From assembly GCA_016342685.1 (NCBI GenBank), contig JAEINU010000007.1, positions 1 through 64,000 of the forward strand: a DNA stretch of 64,000 bases. The letters run 5' to 3'. A program made the translations under genes and the position numbers. The DNA comes from Bacteroidales bacterium. Lineage in GTDB: Bacteria; Bacteroidota; Bacteroidia; Bacteroidales; UBA12077. Each line of letters begins with the position of its first letter. Position 1 is the stretch's first letter. Below, piece by piece: positions 36,353 to 45,740 of the stretch. The notes under the pieces were generated by a model. It was not told the origin of the DNA, made no database searches, and saw only the letters and a program-made list of their open reading frames with translations.

Positions 36353-37138
36353 ATGGATTGGTTAGAAGCATTAATCCTTGGAATAATCCAAGGACTTACG
36401 GAGTTTTTGCCTGTTAGTAGCAGTGGACATTTAGAGTTAGGGAAACATATTTTGGGAGTAGAATATACCGAAAACCTTACTTTTACAGTAATTGTACACG
36501 GAGCAACAGTATTAAGTACAATAATTGTTTTTTGGAAAACAATAGTTGAACTATTTAAGGAATTGTTTAAGTTTCAATGGAACGAATCAACAAAATATAT
36601 TGCAAAAATTGCTTTATCTATGCTTCCGGTATTAATTGTTGGATTGTTTTTTAAAGACGAAGTTGAAAGTTTATTTACAGGTAACATTCTATTTGTAGGA
36701 ATAATGTTACTAATAACTGCGGCCTTATTAGCTTTTACATATTATGCAAAAGAAAGAGAAAAGGACATTTCCTTTAAAGATTCTTTTATTATAGGAATTG
36801 CTCAGGCTTTGGCTGTAATTCCAGGAATCTCAAGATCTGGCGCAACAATTGCAACAGGATTATATCTAGGAAATAAAAAGGAGTTTATTGCTAGGTTTTC
36901 CTTCTTAATGGTATTAGTTCCAATTATTGGGGCAAATATAAAAGATTTGTTAGATCTGGATATGAGTGTACAAAGCTCAATATCAATAACTCCATTAATA
37001 ATTGGATTCGTTGCTGCTTTTGTAACAGGATTGTTAGCATGTACCTGGATGATAAAAATAGTAAAGCGAGGAAAACTGATATATTTTGCAGCTTATTGTT
37101 TGATAGTTGGTTCAATTGCAATTATTTATTCCATTTAG
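36353..37138 (+). CDS. uppP: Undecaprenyl-diphosphate phosphatase
   Basis: UppP (BacA) recycles undecaprenyl diphosphate to the monophosphate carrier used for peptidoglycan and O-antigen. The 261 residues have the two diagnostic motifs: GIIQGLTEFLPVSSSGHLEL near the N-terminus (catalytic Glu and the Ser/His patch) and PGISRSGATI in the middle. About eight membrane segments are seen. truB follows after 3 bp. Confidence 0.96.
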   Translation: MDWLEALILGIIQGLTEFLPVSSSGHLELGKHILGVEYTENLTFTVIVHGATVLSTIIVFWKTIVELFKELFKFQWNESTKYIAKIALSMLPVLIVGLFFKDEVESLFTGNILFVGIMLLITAALLAFTYYAKEREKDISFKDSFIIGIAQALAVIPGISRSGATIATGLYLGNKKEFIARFSFLMVLVPIIGANIKDLLDLDMSVQSSISITPLIIGFVAAFVTGLLACTWMIKIVKRGKLIYFAAYCLIVGSIAIIYSI

Positions 37139-37141
37139 AAG

Positions 37142-37867
37142 ATGAGTTTTGAAGTAAAAAGTATAGAAGAATTTCAAACCGGTAAGATCATCCCAATTAA
37201 TAAACCTTATCAATGGACATCTTTTGATGTTGTTAAAAAGGTAAAAAATTTAATAGGAAAGAAATTAAAACTGGCAATTGAGATTAAACTAAAGAACTTC
37301 AAAGTTGGACACGCAGGTACTCTTGATCCTTTAGCAGAAGGAATGCTTATCGTTTGTACAGGAAAAGCTACAAAAACGATTAATGAATTAATGGCGGATG
37401 AAAAAGAGTATGTTGCGACTGTTGAGTTAGGAAAAACAACACCTTCGTATGATTTAGAAACGGAGTACGATCAAGAATATCCTTATGAACATATTACAAA
37501 AGAGCAGGTTGAAAAAAAGCTTGAAAAATTCATAGGTGAACAAAACCAAATACCACCTGTTTACTCTGCAAAGAATGTTAATGGGAAAAGGGCATATGAA
37601 TATGCTCGAAAAGGAGAAGAATTAATATTAAAGTCAAATAAAATTGTAATTACAGAAATTGAGTTGTTAGAATTTAGCTTACCCAATATTGTACTTCGAA
37701 TTGTTTGCGGAAAGGGCACCTATATAAGATCTTTGGCTCATGATTTAGGAAAAGAATTGGAGTGTGGTGGGCATTTAACAAAATTAATTCGTACACGTAT
37801 AGGAGATTATAAGATAGAATCTGCTTTAAGTATACAAGAAATCGAGAAAATTTTAACAACTTTGTAA
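37142..37867 (+). CDS. truB: tRNA pseudouridine(55) synthase
   Basis: TruB makes pseudouridine 55 in the T loop of tRNAs. The 241 residues contain the catalytic Asp62 in GHAGTLDPLAEGML, the tRNA-contacting KPYQWTSFDVV, PPVYSAKNVNGKRAYEYAR and GTYIRSLAHDLG motifs. The C-terminal PUA-like extension is short, as in many Bacteroidota. It is coupled to uppP by a 3 bp gap. Confidence 0.96.
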   Translation: MSFEVKSIEEFQTGKIIPINKPYQWTSFDVVKKVKNLIGKKLKLAIEIKLKNFKVGHAGTLDPLAEGMLIVCTGKATKTINELMADEKEYVATVELGKTTPSYDLETEYDQEYPYEHITKEQVEKKLEKFIGEQNQIPPVYSAKNVNGKRAYEYARKGEELILKSNKIVITEIELLEFSLPNIVLRIVCGKGTYIRSLAHDLGKELECGGHLTKLIRTRIGDYKIESALSIQEIEKILTTL

Positions 37868-37930
37868 CCAATTCAATAATGCTGCGTATAAGCAGGTCAC
37901 GAATGTATAACCTATAAATCGTTTCAATAA

Positions 37931-38980
37931 ATGAAGTTATCTAAATTTAAGTTTGATCTTCCTCAAGATTTAATTGCAAAATTTCCAACACCAAATAGAG
38001 ATGAGTCGCGTTTATTAGTAATTCACAAAGATACTGGTAAATTTGAACATAAGGTTTTTAAAGATGTTGTTAATTATCTTAACGATAAAGACGTTGTGGT
38101 TTTTAACAATACAAAAGTGTTTCCTGCAAGATTATATGGAAATAAGGAAAAAACAGGAGCTAAGATTGAGGTGTTTTTATTACGCGAATTAAATCGTGAG
38201 CAAAGATTGTGGGATGTGTTGGTTGATCCAGCACGAAAGATAAGAATCGGTAATAAACTGTATTTTGGAGAAGATGATTCATTAGTAGCAGAAGTTATTG
38301 ATAATACAACATCTAGAGGTCGTACTTTAAGATTTTTATACGATGGCTCGTATGATGAATTTAAAAAGACATTATACGATTTAGGCGAAACACCTTTACC
38401 ACGATTTATTAATCGTGAAGTTGAACCAGAAGATCGCGAACGTTATCAAACAATATATGCAAAACATGAGGGAGCTGTGGTAGCACCTACAGCAGGAATG
38501 CATTTTAGCCGAGAGTTGATGAAACGAATGGAAATTAAAGGAATTGATTTCGCTGAAATTACACTTCATGTTGGACTAGGTAACTTCCGAACTGTTGATG
38601 TAGAAGATCTTACAAAGCACAAAATGGATTCAGAAAAAATTCATATTTCCGAGGAGGCGGTTAAGATTGTTAATAATGCTAAAGATATTAAAAGCAATAT
38701 ATTAGCAGTTGGAACTACTGTTTTAAGAACATTGGAGTCGTCTGTATCAACAATAGGACACCTTAAACCATACGATGGATGGACGAATAAATTCATTTTC
38801 CCACCTTATGAGGTTAAAGTACCTAACATGATGATCTCTAATTTCCATTTACCATACTCAACATTGTTAATGATGGTTTCTGCGTTTGGCGGATACGATG
38901 TTATGATGGATGCTTACAAAACAGCTATAAAGGAAAAATATCGATTTGGAACCTATGGCGATGCGATGTTAATATTATAA
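37931..38980 (+). CDS. queA: S-adenosylmethionine:tRNA ribosyltransferase-isomerase
   Basis: QueA adds the cyclopentenediol-precursor ribosyl group from SAM to preQ1-modified tRNA, making epoxyqueuosine. The 349 residues have the typical N-terminus [25 protein letters not shown]-like start, [25 protein letters not shown] and [10 protein letters not shown] motifs, and the C-terminal [13 protein letters not shown]. It follows truB after 63 bp and ends in a terminator. Confidence 0.97.
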   Translation: MKLSKFKFDLPQDLIAKFPTPNRDESRLLVIHKDTGKFEHKVFKDVVNYLNDKDVVVFNNTKVFPARLYGNKEKTGAKIEVFLLRELNREQRLWDVLVDPARKIRIGNKLYFGEDDSLVAEVIDNTTSRGRTLRFLYDGSYDEFKKTLYDLGETPLPRFINREVEPEDRERYQTIYAKHEGAVVAPTAGMHFSRELMKRMEIKGIDFAEITLHVGLGNFRTVDVEDLTKHKMDSEKIHISEEAVKIVNNAKDIKSNILAVGTTVLRTLESSVSTIGHLKPYDGWTNKFIFPPYEVKVPNMMISNFHLPYSTLLMMVSAFGGYDVMMDAYKTAIKEKYRFGTYGDAMLIL

Positions 38981-39005
38981 AAAAAATATTAGTGAAATAC
39001 AAAAG

Positions 39006-39033
39006 AGGCTTATCAATCAGATAAGCCTTTTTT
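39006..39033. terminator. Terminator between queA and the UDG gene
   Basis: AGGCTTATC (39006-39014) pairs with GATAAGCCT (39020-39028) around AATCA, followed by T residues on the plus strand and flanked by AAAA at 39001-39004, so it can also serve the convergent gene. Confidence 0.8.
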
Positions 39034-39036
39034 GAT

Positions 39037-39621
39037 TTAACAATGTTCCGAAAAATGATCTTTATTCACAATTTCTCGATATTTCGAGACAACTTTTTTA
39101 AAATCTTCCCAAGCAGGCTTTTTTAATTTCTCATTACGCAATAAAGCTGATGGATGAAAAGTTGGCATTACCAATCTGTTATTCCATTGCATCCATTCAC
39201 CGCGAACTTTTGTTATTCTTGCATTTGGATCGATTAATCCCTTTAAAGCTGTGGCTCCTAACAAAATAATTATTTTTGGATTAATTAGTTCTATTTGTTT
39301 GTATAAATAGGGAAGGCATGCTTCTCTTTCCTCTGGTAGAGGATCTCTATTGTTCGGAGGCCTGCATTTTACGATATTTCCGATAAATACATGTTCTGAA
39401 CGAGTAAAACCACAAACATTTAATATTTTATCAAGCAGTTGCCCTGATTTCCCAACAAATGGACATCCTTGTTGATCTTCATAATAACCTGGCCCCTCGC
39501 CAATACACATTATTTCAGCGTTTCTAAATCCTTCTCCAAAAACAACATTTGTTCTTGTTCTACATAAATCACATTTTGTGCAATTTTTAACTTCCTGTTT
39601 TAATAATTCAAATTCGTCCAT
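39037..39621 (-). CDS. Family 4 uracil-DNA glycosylase
   Basis: This 194-residue iron-sulfur UDG removes uracil from DNA. The four cluster cysteines are seen at C14 and C17 (NCTKCDLC) and at C86 and C102 (KCRPPN, ACLPY). The catalytic region is GEGPGYYEDQQGCPFVGKSG (41-60), and the late motif is PTFHPSALLRN. It is 10 bp downstream of the dehydrogenase gene and probably cotranscribed with it. Confidence 0.93.
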   Translation of the reverse strand: MDEFELLKQEVKNCTKCDLCRTRTNVVFGEGFRNAEIMCIGEGPGYYEDQQGCPFVGKSGQLLDKILNVCGFTRSEHVFIGNIVKCRPPNNRDPLPEEREACLPYLYKQIELINPKIIILLGATALKGLIDPNARITKVRGEWMQWNNRLVMPTFHPSALLRNEKLKKPAWEDFKKVVSKYREIVNKDHFSEHC

Positions 39622-39631
39622 AAAGGAAATA

Positions 39632-40576
39632 TTAATTCATAATATTTTGAGGATTCCCCTCTAACCATTTATTGATGTTATCAATAACAATTTCACCACG
39701 TAGTTTAATTGCCTCTTTTGTTGCATAACCAATATGTGGTAACAAAATTGAATTTGGGGCATCAAATAGCACGTGATTAGCATCTAATGGAGGTTCTTTT
39801 TCATAAACATCGATTGCAGCTCCTGCAATTGTTTCATCTTGCAAAGCAAGCTTTAAGTCGACTTGATTTACTATAGGACCGCGAGCAGTATTAATAAGTA
39901 TAGAAGATGGTTTCATTAAACTTAACTCTTCTTTACCAATAAGGCTTTTGGTTTTATCGGTTAGCGGAACATGAAGACTAACAATATCACTTTCTTTAAG
40001 TAAAGTTTCTAGAGCAACCTGTTTAATATTTATTAAATCTTTAGTTGAACGATTGTAGGCAAGAACCTTGCAGCCAAAGGCATTAGCAAGTTTAGCAACT
40101 TGTTGTCCGATTTCTCCCAGACCAATAATTCCAAATGTTTTTCCATGTAATTCAGAACCAAGAAATCCATTTCGACTTAGTCCTTCTCTTGTCTGTTGGT
40201 CGCACCAATTTAATTTGCGGTATAAACTAATTATACTTCCTATTGTTAATTCGGCAACGGCATGATTGGAATATCCTGCTGCATTTGAAACAATAATTTG
40301 CTTTTGATTACATAAGCTCATTGGAATATGATCAACTCCAGCAAAAGCAACTGATATCATTTTTAAGTTTACACAAGAATTAATTATTTTCTCAGAAAGC
40401 GGTAAATTACTTATGATTACAACTTCCGAATCGGCAATTCTTTTTATAATCTCATCCTCATTTAAAGGTCTGGTATCAAAGGATATAAAATCATGATTGA
40501 TTGCCTTAAGATCGGTTTTAATTCGAGTTAAAACATCTGGCATTATACCAATTGGTTCTAATAAAGTTATTTTCAT
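39632..40576 (-). CDS. D-2-hydroxyacid dehydrogenase family protein
   Basis: This is a 314-residue NAD-dependent dehydrogenase. The Rossmann motif is FGIIGLGEIGQQVA with an acceptor stretch after it; the catalytic triad pattern is seen in NTARGP (Arg), the following Glu in VYEKEPP, and PHIGYAT (His). The DVYEKEPPLDANHVLFDAPN block is typical of phosphoglycerate- or glycerate-type dehydrogenases. The substrate cannot be decided. It precedes the UDG gene by 10 bp on the same strand. Confidence 0.88.
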   Translation of the reverse strand: MKITLLEPIGIMPDVLTRIKTDLKAINHDFISFDTRPLNEDEIIKRIADSEVVIISNLPLSEKIINSCVNLKMISVAFAGVDHIPMSLCNQKQIIVSNAAGYSNHAVAELTIGSIISLYRKLNWCDQQTREGLSRNGFLGSELHGKTFGIIGLGEIGQQVAKLANAFGCKVLAYNRSTKDLINIKQVALETLLKESDIVSLHVPLTDKTKSLIGKEELSLMKPSSILINTARGPIVNQVDLKLALQDETIAGAAIDVYEKEPPLDANHVLFDAPNSILLPHIGYATKEAIKLRGEIVIDNINKWLEGNPQNIMN

Positions 40577-40603
40577 TGAGTAAAAGTTTAGACAATAAAA
40601 TTA

Positions 40604-40638
40604 AAAATAAAAAAGGGAGTTCAGTTTTGAACTCCCTT
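40604..40638 (-). terminator. Rho-independent terminator of tsf
   Basis: AAGGGAGTTCA (40613-40623) pairs with TGAACTCCCTT (40628-40638). Read on the minus strand it is followed by a T-rich run at 40612-40604. Confidence 0.85.
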
Positions 40639-40659
40639 AGATTTTATCGTAGTAAAAGA

Positions 40660-41490
40660 TTATTGTTTAATTGAGAATCTTTTAAATTCAGTAACTGTTA
40701 AATCTTTATCTGCATTTTGTAGATATTGTTGAACAGACATTTTGTTTTCTTTAATAAACGCTTGATTTAATAAAGTGCTTTCTTTGAAGAACTTATTTAA
40801 TTTACCTTGCGCAATTTTATCAACTAAATTTTCTGGCTTACCTTCTGCTATAGCTTGGTTTCTTCCAATTTCAAGTTCTTTTTCAATAACTTCTGGAGAA
40901 ACATGATCTTGATTAACAGCAACAGGGTCCATTGCAGCAATTTGCATTGCAACATCTTTACCAATCTGTTCGTCAATACCACTTTTTGTTAAACCTACTA
41001 ATGTAGCAAGTTTTTTATCACTATGAATATAAGCCGCAACTTGTTCAGCTTCCACCTTGCCAAAAAATGCTAATTCTAGTTTTTCACCAGTAACACCTGT
41101 TTGTTCAATAATTTTATTTGCTATTGAAATTCCTTCGTAATCTACATTTTTTAAGGCATCAAGATCTGCAGGTAATTCATTAACCGCTTTATCTAAAATG
41201 CCATTTGCAAATTTTACAAAATCTTCATTTTTAGCAACAAAATCAGTTTCACAGTTTAAAGCAATAATTGCTCCTTTAGTGTTGTCTGCGTTTGTTTTAG
41301 CTAAAACAACTCCTTCAGAAGTTTCTCTGTCTGAACGTTTGTTTGCAAGAGCCATTCCTTTTTCACGAATAATCTGTGTTGCTTTATCGAAATCGCCTTC
41401 TGCTTCAACCAATGCCTTTTTGCAATCCATCATTCCGGCACCAGTCATTTTTCTTAATTTATTTACTTCAGCAGCAGTAATTTGAGCCAT
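40660..41490 (-). CDS. tsf: Translation elongation factor Ts
   Basis: EF-Ts is the guanine nucleotide exchange factor of EF-Tu. The 276 residues begin with ITAAEVNKLRKMTGAGMMDCKKAL, the UBA-like N-terminal domain, followed by NCETDFVAKNEDF, the core contact with EF-Tu. The family length matches. It follows rpsB after 21 bp, the usual rpsB-tsf operon, and is closed by the terminator at 40604. Confidence 0.98.
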   Translation of the reverse strand: MAQITAAEVNKLRKMTGAGMMDCKKALVEAEGDFDKATQIIREKGMALANKRSDRETSEGVVLAKTNADNTKGAIIALNCETDFVAKNEDFVKFANGILDKAVNELPADLDALKNVDYEGISIANKIIEQTGVTGEKLELAFFGKVEAEQVAAYIHSDKKLATLVGLTKSGIDEQIGKDVAMQIAAMDPVAVNQDHVSPEVIEKELEIGRNQAIAEGKPENLVDKIAQGKLNKFFKESTLLNQAFIKENKMSVQQYLQNADKDLTVTEFKRFSIKQ

Positions 41491-41511
41491 TTTTTCTAAT
41501 TTTTAAATTAT

Positions 41512-42390
41512 TTATTCTTTTGTTTCTTCTTTCGCTTCTTCCTTTACCTCTTCCTTTTTAGCAGGGGTTTTTTTCTCTTCAGCTTTTACTTCTTCAGTAG
41601 CAGCTTCTTCTTTTGGTTTTCTAGCGCTTGTCTTTTTAGCTTCAGCTGGGTTTTTTGCACTTTTCTTATTATCCTTTGATGAAGCATCTTTTTCCTTCTC
41701 CATTTTTCTTTCAGATAATCCTTCTTTAATAGCATCTGTGATTTTATCAAGGATTAAAGAAATAGATTTTGAAGCATCATCATTTGCTGGAATAGGGAAA
41801 TCGATTGGTGCTGGATCTGAATTTGTATCCACAATACCGAATAAAGGAATATTTAATCTTTGTGCTTCTCTAACCGCAATATGTTCTTTTGAAACATCAA
41901 CAATAAACATTGCTGCAGGAAGTCTAGTCATATCAGAAATACTTCCTAACATTTTTTCAAGCTTAGCTCTTTGACGAGTAATTTGTAATTTCTCTCTTTT
42001 TGCTAAGTTTTTGAATGTTCCATCAACTTCCATTTTATCAATAGATGTCATTTTTTTAACAGCTCTTCTAATAGTAGGGAAATTAGTTAACATTCCACCA
42101 GGCCAACGCTCTGTAACGTATGGCATCTGTGTTGTTTGAACTTTTTCAGAAACGATATCTTTAGCTTGTTTTTTTGTAGCAACAAATAAAATCTTACGAC
42201 CAGATTTTGCTATTTGTTTAATTGCATTACAAGCTTCTTCTAACTTTGCTTCTGTTTTTTGTAGGTCGATAATGTGTATACCATTACGTTCCATGAAAAT
42301 ATATGGAGCCATTGCTGGATTCCATTTTCTCTTCAAGTGTCCAAAATGAACACCTGCTTCTAATAACTCATTAAAATTTGTTCTTGACAT
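41512..42390 (-). CDS. rpsB: 30S ribosomal protein S2 with charged C-terminal tail
   Basis: S2 binds the 30S head and recruits S1. Residues 1-225 are canonical: LLEAGVHFGHLKRKWNPAM, YIFMERNGIHIIDLQKT, PGGMLTNFPTI and IPLFGIVDTNSDP. Residues from about 230 to 292 form a low-complexity tail rich in Lys, Glu, Ala and Pro (KKSAKNPAEAKKTSARKP, EEKKTPAKKEEVKEE), longer than the typical end of S2. The tail is probably disordered. The gene opens the rpsB-tsf pair, downstream of rplM-rpsI. Confidence 0.97.
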   Translation of the reverse strand: MSRTNFNELLEAGVHFGHLKRKWNPAMAPYIFMERNGIHIIDLQKTEAKLEEACNAIKQIAKSGRKILFVATKKQAKDIVSEKVQTTQMPYVTERWPGGMLTNFPTIRRAVKKMTSIDKMEVDGTFKNLAKREKLQITRQRAKLEKMLGSISDMTRLPAAMFIVDVSKEHIAVREAQRLNIPLFGIVDTNSDPAPIDFPIPANDDASKSISLILDKITDAIKEGLSERKMEKEKDASSKDNKKSAKNPAEAKKTSARKPKEEAATEEVKAEEKKTPAKKEEVKEEAKEETKE

Positions 42391-42430
42391 TGCTTAAATT
42401 TTTAACGTTTACATTCTTTTGTCTAACCAA

Positions 42431-42464
42431 TTGCTGAGTAGCTCCTTGCAGGACGTCTCAACAA
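42431..42464 (-). promoter_or_regulatory. Hairpin in the rpsI-rpsB intergenic leader
   Basis: On the minus-strand RNA, TTGTTGAG (42464-42457) pairs over all eight positions with CTCAGCAA (42438-42431) using one G-U pair, and an inner TCCT/AGGA pair sits in the loop region. The G-U pair exists only on the minus strand, so the fold favours the transcript reading into rpsB. It is a candidate S2 leader or processing site. Confidence 0.4.
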
Positions 42465-42504
42465 TTTAGATACTAAACGGAATATTATCCAATGGAATAT
42501 TATC

Positions 42505-42891
42505 CTATCGTTTACTAAATTGAAACTTCTTGCGCGCTTTTGGTTGACCAGGTTTTTTACGTTCTACTACTCTTGAATCACGTGTCAAGAATCCAGCTTT
42601 TTTCAAAGCATCTCTTGATTCTGGATTTACCTCGATTAATGCTCTTGATAATCCTAAACGTAATGCTTCAGCTTGTCCTTTAATACCACCACCAAAGATA
42701 TTTACTTTAACATCGTAATTACCTAAAACTTCTAATAAAGTTAATGGTTGCTTAACTACATACTGAAGAGTTTCTGTAGGGAAAAATTCATTTACGTCAC
42801 GTTTGTTAACTGTAAAGTTTCCTTTTCCTTCGCTTAAATAAACCCGTGCAACAGCGGCCTTTCTTCTACCTAAAGTATTTATTACTTCCAT
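42505..42891 (-). CDS. rpsI: 30S ribosomal protein S9
   Basis: This is the 128-residue S9, whose C-terminal tail reaches the P-site tRNA. Seen motifs are [16 protein letters not shown], the [19 protein letters not shown] block and the basic tail [17 protein letters not shown]. It is 6 bp downstream of rplM in the conserved L13-S9 operon. Confidence 0.98.
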   Translation of the reverse strand: MEVINTLGRRKAAVARVYLSEGKGNFTVNKRDVNEFFPTETLQYVVKQPLTLLEVLGNYDVKVNIFGGGIKGQAEALRLGLSRALIEVNPESRDALKKAGFLTRDSRVVERKKPGQPKARKKFQFSKR

Positions 42892-42897
42892 ACTAAA

Positions 42898-43353
42898 TTA
42901 TTTAATTGAGTTTAAATCTACTTTTTTTGGCTTTTGTGCTTCTTGAGCATGCTCTGCACCTTCATAAACATAAAGGTTTCTAAATAATTCTCTTCCTAAA
43001 CGATTTTTTGGCAACATACCTCTTACAGCTTTTTCAACAACTGCGATTGGTTTCTTTGCTAATAATTGTTCTGGTGTAATCATTTTTTGTCCACCTGGAT
43101 AACCTGAATGACTAACATACTGTTTTTCAGTCATTTTGTTTCCAGTTAATTTCACTTGACTAGCATTGATTACAATAACATTGTCACCACAATCTACATG
43201 TGGAGTAAAAGAAGGTTTTGTTTTCCCTCTCAATACCATTGCAACTTTTGAAGCTAGTCGGCCTAATACCTCATCTTGCGCGTCGATAAGAATCCATTCT
43301 TTTTGAACGGTTGCCTTGTTGGCTGATACTGTTTTGTAACTTAGTGTATCCAC
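42898..43353 (-). CDS. rplM: 50S ribosomal protein L13
   Basis: This is the 151-residue L13, an early assembly protein. Motifs are WILIDAQDEVLGRLASKVA, HVDCGDNVIVINASQVKLTG, SGYPGG and RGMLPKNRLGRELFRNLYVYEG. It is the first gene of rplM-rpsI and has a predicted promoter at 43419-43448. Confidence 0.98.
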   Translation of the reverse strand: MDTLSYKTVSANKATVQKEWILIDAQDEVLGRLASKVAMVLRGKTKPSFTPHVDCGDNVIVINASQVKLTGNKMTEKQYVSHSGYPGGQKMITPEQLLAKKPIAVVEKAVRGMLPKNRLGRELFRNLYVYEGAEHAQEAQKPKKVDLNSIK

Positions 43354-43418
43354 TTTTTTGACTCCTAACTTTTTAATTAATACCTAAATACATTATTATC
43401 CCTTGTATTTTACGGATT

Positions 43419-43448
43419 GCAAAAGTACAATTATTTTTGATAAATCAA
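43419..43448 (-). promoter_or_regulatory. Putative promoter of rplM-rpsI
   Basis: On the minus strand TACTTTTGC (43427-43419) matches the -7 consensus TAnnTTTGC, and TTG (43448-43446) lies 18 bases upstream as a -33 element. This is the best promoter match in the window. Confidence 0.55.
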
Positions 43449-43678
43449 GAAAATTATTAACAATTTATTTGTTAATATCCTGACTCCCAAATTATAGTTG
43501 TATTTTACGTATTTACAATTCCAATAATGAGATGCAAAAATAACTATTTTATTTAATTTGAAAAGGTATAAGAATCCAATTTTATTGATATTGAGCAATT
43601 TTTGCTTTTGTAATAATTCTATTGATCATAAAGTTTTTACTATAATTGTAGAATATTTCTTTTATTACATTTGAACCC
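43449..43678. other. Noncoding remainder of the rplM / O-antigen-ligase gap
   Basis: The full gap 43354-43678 is 325 bp. Apart from the rplM promoter I see only AT-rich sequence, including a small inverted repeat TTAACAA/TTGTTAA near 43456-43474. No RNA gene or open frame is evident. Confidence 0.5.
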
Positions 43679-45274
43679 ATGCATATTTTACATATTAAAT
43701 TTAATCACAAAAAAATATACTATTATCTCATAATTCTGACTGCAATTTGTTTGCCGCTATCAAAATTTGCACTTAGCGTTACTATGATTTCTTTAATTGT
43801 AAATTATATTCTTGAATTAGATTTTAAAAGAAAGTTTCAAATTCTTAAAGATGACAAATCAATCCTGATTTTTTCGCTTATATTTTTAATACATCTAATC
43901 TGGTTTTTCAATACGCAGAATTTTAAGTATGCTTTTCATGATATTGGAAATAAGGCGATACTTATTTTATATCCTATTATAATAGGGACATCCGAAAAGT
44001 TTTCAAGGAAAAGAATAAAAATAATTTTATTGTGGTTTTCGGCTTCTGTGGTTGTCTCATCGCTAATAAGTACTGGGATTTTAGTTGGTGCTTTTAATAT
44101 TGAAGTTAATGATATTCGTGATATTTCCCCATTTATTTCTCATATTCGATTTAGCTTATTAATTAATGTGAGCATTTTTTCACTAGCCTATTTTGTTTTT
44201 ATGAGAAATATGAAAACAAAAAAAATCGAGCGAATTTTTTATTTTCTGATTGCGTTATGGCTTGTAGTTTTTCTATTTCTTTTAAAATCATTAACCGGAA
44301 TTCTTATTTTTTCTATTGTATTATTTATTACCTTAATCTTTACTTCGTTCAATCTCGAAAGAAAGCGACATAAGATATTATTACAGAGTATTTTGGTATT
44401 TAGTTTTATTTTTGTTGCTGCATTCTTGATTCGATCGGTTAATAAATATTACACTATTGAAGAAGTTGATTTTTCAAACTTGGAGACAAAAACGGTAAGG
44501 GGCAATTTATATAAGCATTTTATAAATAATACTCAGGTGGAAAATGGAAACTATGTTTGGATTTATGTGTGTGACAATGAATTAATGAAGGAGTGGGAAG
44601 AGAGGAGCGATTATTCTTATAACTCAACAGATGCTAAAAATCAAAAAATTAGAACTACAATTATTCGATACCTTAGCTCAAAGGGATTACGAAAAGATTC
44701 GGTAGGAATTGCAAGTTGCACTGAAATTGATATTAAAAATATAGAATCTGGATTGGCAAATTATATTTATGAGAATAAGTTTTCAATTTACCCTTTAATT
44801 TATAAAGTAATATGGCAAATCGATGTGTATCTTAAAGGAAACAATCCAGCTGGAAATTCAATTACTCAGCGAATAGAGTTTTTAAAGGCAGCTAAGGGAA
44901 TTGTTTCGAAAAACTTGTTTTTTGGAGTGGGAACTGGCGATGTGCAGGATTCATTTAACACCGAATATGAAATTGTAAAAAGTAAACTACCAGAGAACAG
45001 AAGGCATAGGGCCCATAATCAATATGTCACGTTTTTGTTAACATTTGGGATATTTGGTTTTATGATTTTATTCTTTTCGATGATTTATCCTATATTTTTA
45101 AGAAAAGGGTTCCATAATTATTTATTTATTATTTTTCTGGCAATTGCCTTATTATCATTTATAAATGAAGATACTTTAGAAACACAAACGGGTGTCACAT
45201 TTTTTTCTTATTTTTATTCGCTTTTTTTATTTGGGAGTAAAATGATTTTTAAAAACAATAAAGATTATGTGTAA
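43679..45274 (+). CDS. O-antigen ligase-like (Wzy_C) membrane protein
   Basis: This 531-residue membrane protein has about 11 hydrophobic segments and one large periplasmic loop (about 265-450). The loop ends with FFGVGTGDVQDSFN and RHRAHNQYVTFLLTFGIFG, the Wzy_C signature shared by O-antigen ligases and polymerases (the RAHNQY stretch holds the critical His). It would transfer or polymerise a lipid-linked glycan on the periplasmic face. Its stop overlaps the guanine deaminase start by 8 bp. Confidence 0.85.
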   Translation: MHILHIKFNHKKIYYYLIILTAICLPLSKFALSVTMISLIVNYILELDFKRKFQILKDDKSILIFSLIFLIHLIWFFNTQNFKYAFHDIGNKAILILYPIIIGTSEKFSRKRIKIILLWFSASVVVSSLISTGILVGAFNIEVNDIRDISPFISHIRFSLLINVSIFSLAYFVFMRNMKTKKIERIFYFLIALWLVVFLFLLKSLTGILIFSIVLFITLIFTSFNLERKRHKILLQSILVFSFIFVAAFLIRSVNKYYTIEEVDFSNLETKTVRGNLYKHFINNTQVENGNYVWIYVCDNELMKEWEERSDYSYNSTDAKNQKIRTTIIRYLSSKGLRKDSVGIASCTEIDIKNIESGLANYIYENKFSIYPLIYKVIWQIDVYLKGNNPAGNSITQRIEFLKAAKGIVSKNLFFGVGTGDVQDSFNTEYEIVKSKLPENRRHRAHNQYVTFLLTFGIFGFMILFFSMIYPIFLRKGFHNYLFIIFLAIALLSFINEDTLETQTGVTFFSYFYSLFLFGSKMIFKNNKDYV

Positions 45275-45740
45275 AAATTGTGATGAACATATGAATGAGG
45301 CTATTAAGCTTTCTATTAATAATATTGATAACGATGGAGGTCCTTTTGGAGCTGTAATTGTAAAAGATGGAAAAGTTATAGCGAGGGGTGTGAATCGGGT
45401 AACCTCAAATATTGATCCTACTGCTCATGCTGAAGTTAATGCAATTCGTGAAGCGTCAAAAGTTCTTGGAACATTCGATTTAAGTGGTTGTGAGATTTAT
45501 TCATCATGCGAACCATGTCCGATGTGTTTAGGTGCAATTTATTGGGCGCGTTTAGATAAATTGTTTTTTGCAAACACAAAACAGGATGCAAAAGAGATTG
45601 AATTTGATGATTCATTTATATATGAGGAATTGGATTTGCCAATCGAAAAAAGAAAAATACCTACCAAGCAGATGATGCGAGAAGAAGCTTTGGCAGCATT
45701 CAACAAATGGAAAAACAAAGAAGATAAAATCGAATATTAA
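45267..45740 (+). CDS. guaD: Guanine deaminase
   Basis: This 157-residue cytidine-deaminase-fold enzyme converts guanine to xanthine. Zinc ligands and catalytic Glu are seen as HAE (His54, Glu56) and PCPMC (Cys84, Cys87). The C-terminal FDDSFIYEEL segment, whose family swaps it between subunits, is the mark that separates guanine deaminase from tRNA adenosine deaminase, as is the NDGGPFGAVIV opening. The ATG overlaps the upstream gene by 8 bp, and the next gene overlaps its stop by 1 bp, so the three genes are probably coupled. Confidence 0.88.
   Translation: MCKNCDEHMNEAIKLSINNIDNDGGPFGAVIVKDGKVIARGVNRVTSNIDPTAHAEVNAIREASKVLGTFDLSGCEIYSSCEPCPMCLGAIYWARLDKLFFANTKQDAKEIEFDDSFIYEELDLPIEKRKIPTKQMMREEALAAFNKWKNKEDKIEY

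Noticed and set aside
43354-43678. Possible tRNA or small RNA in the largest intergenic gap
   Set aside because: No cloverleaf arms, CCA-proximal stem or T-loop sequence could be found; only an rplM promoter and AT-rich sequence.
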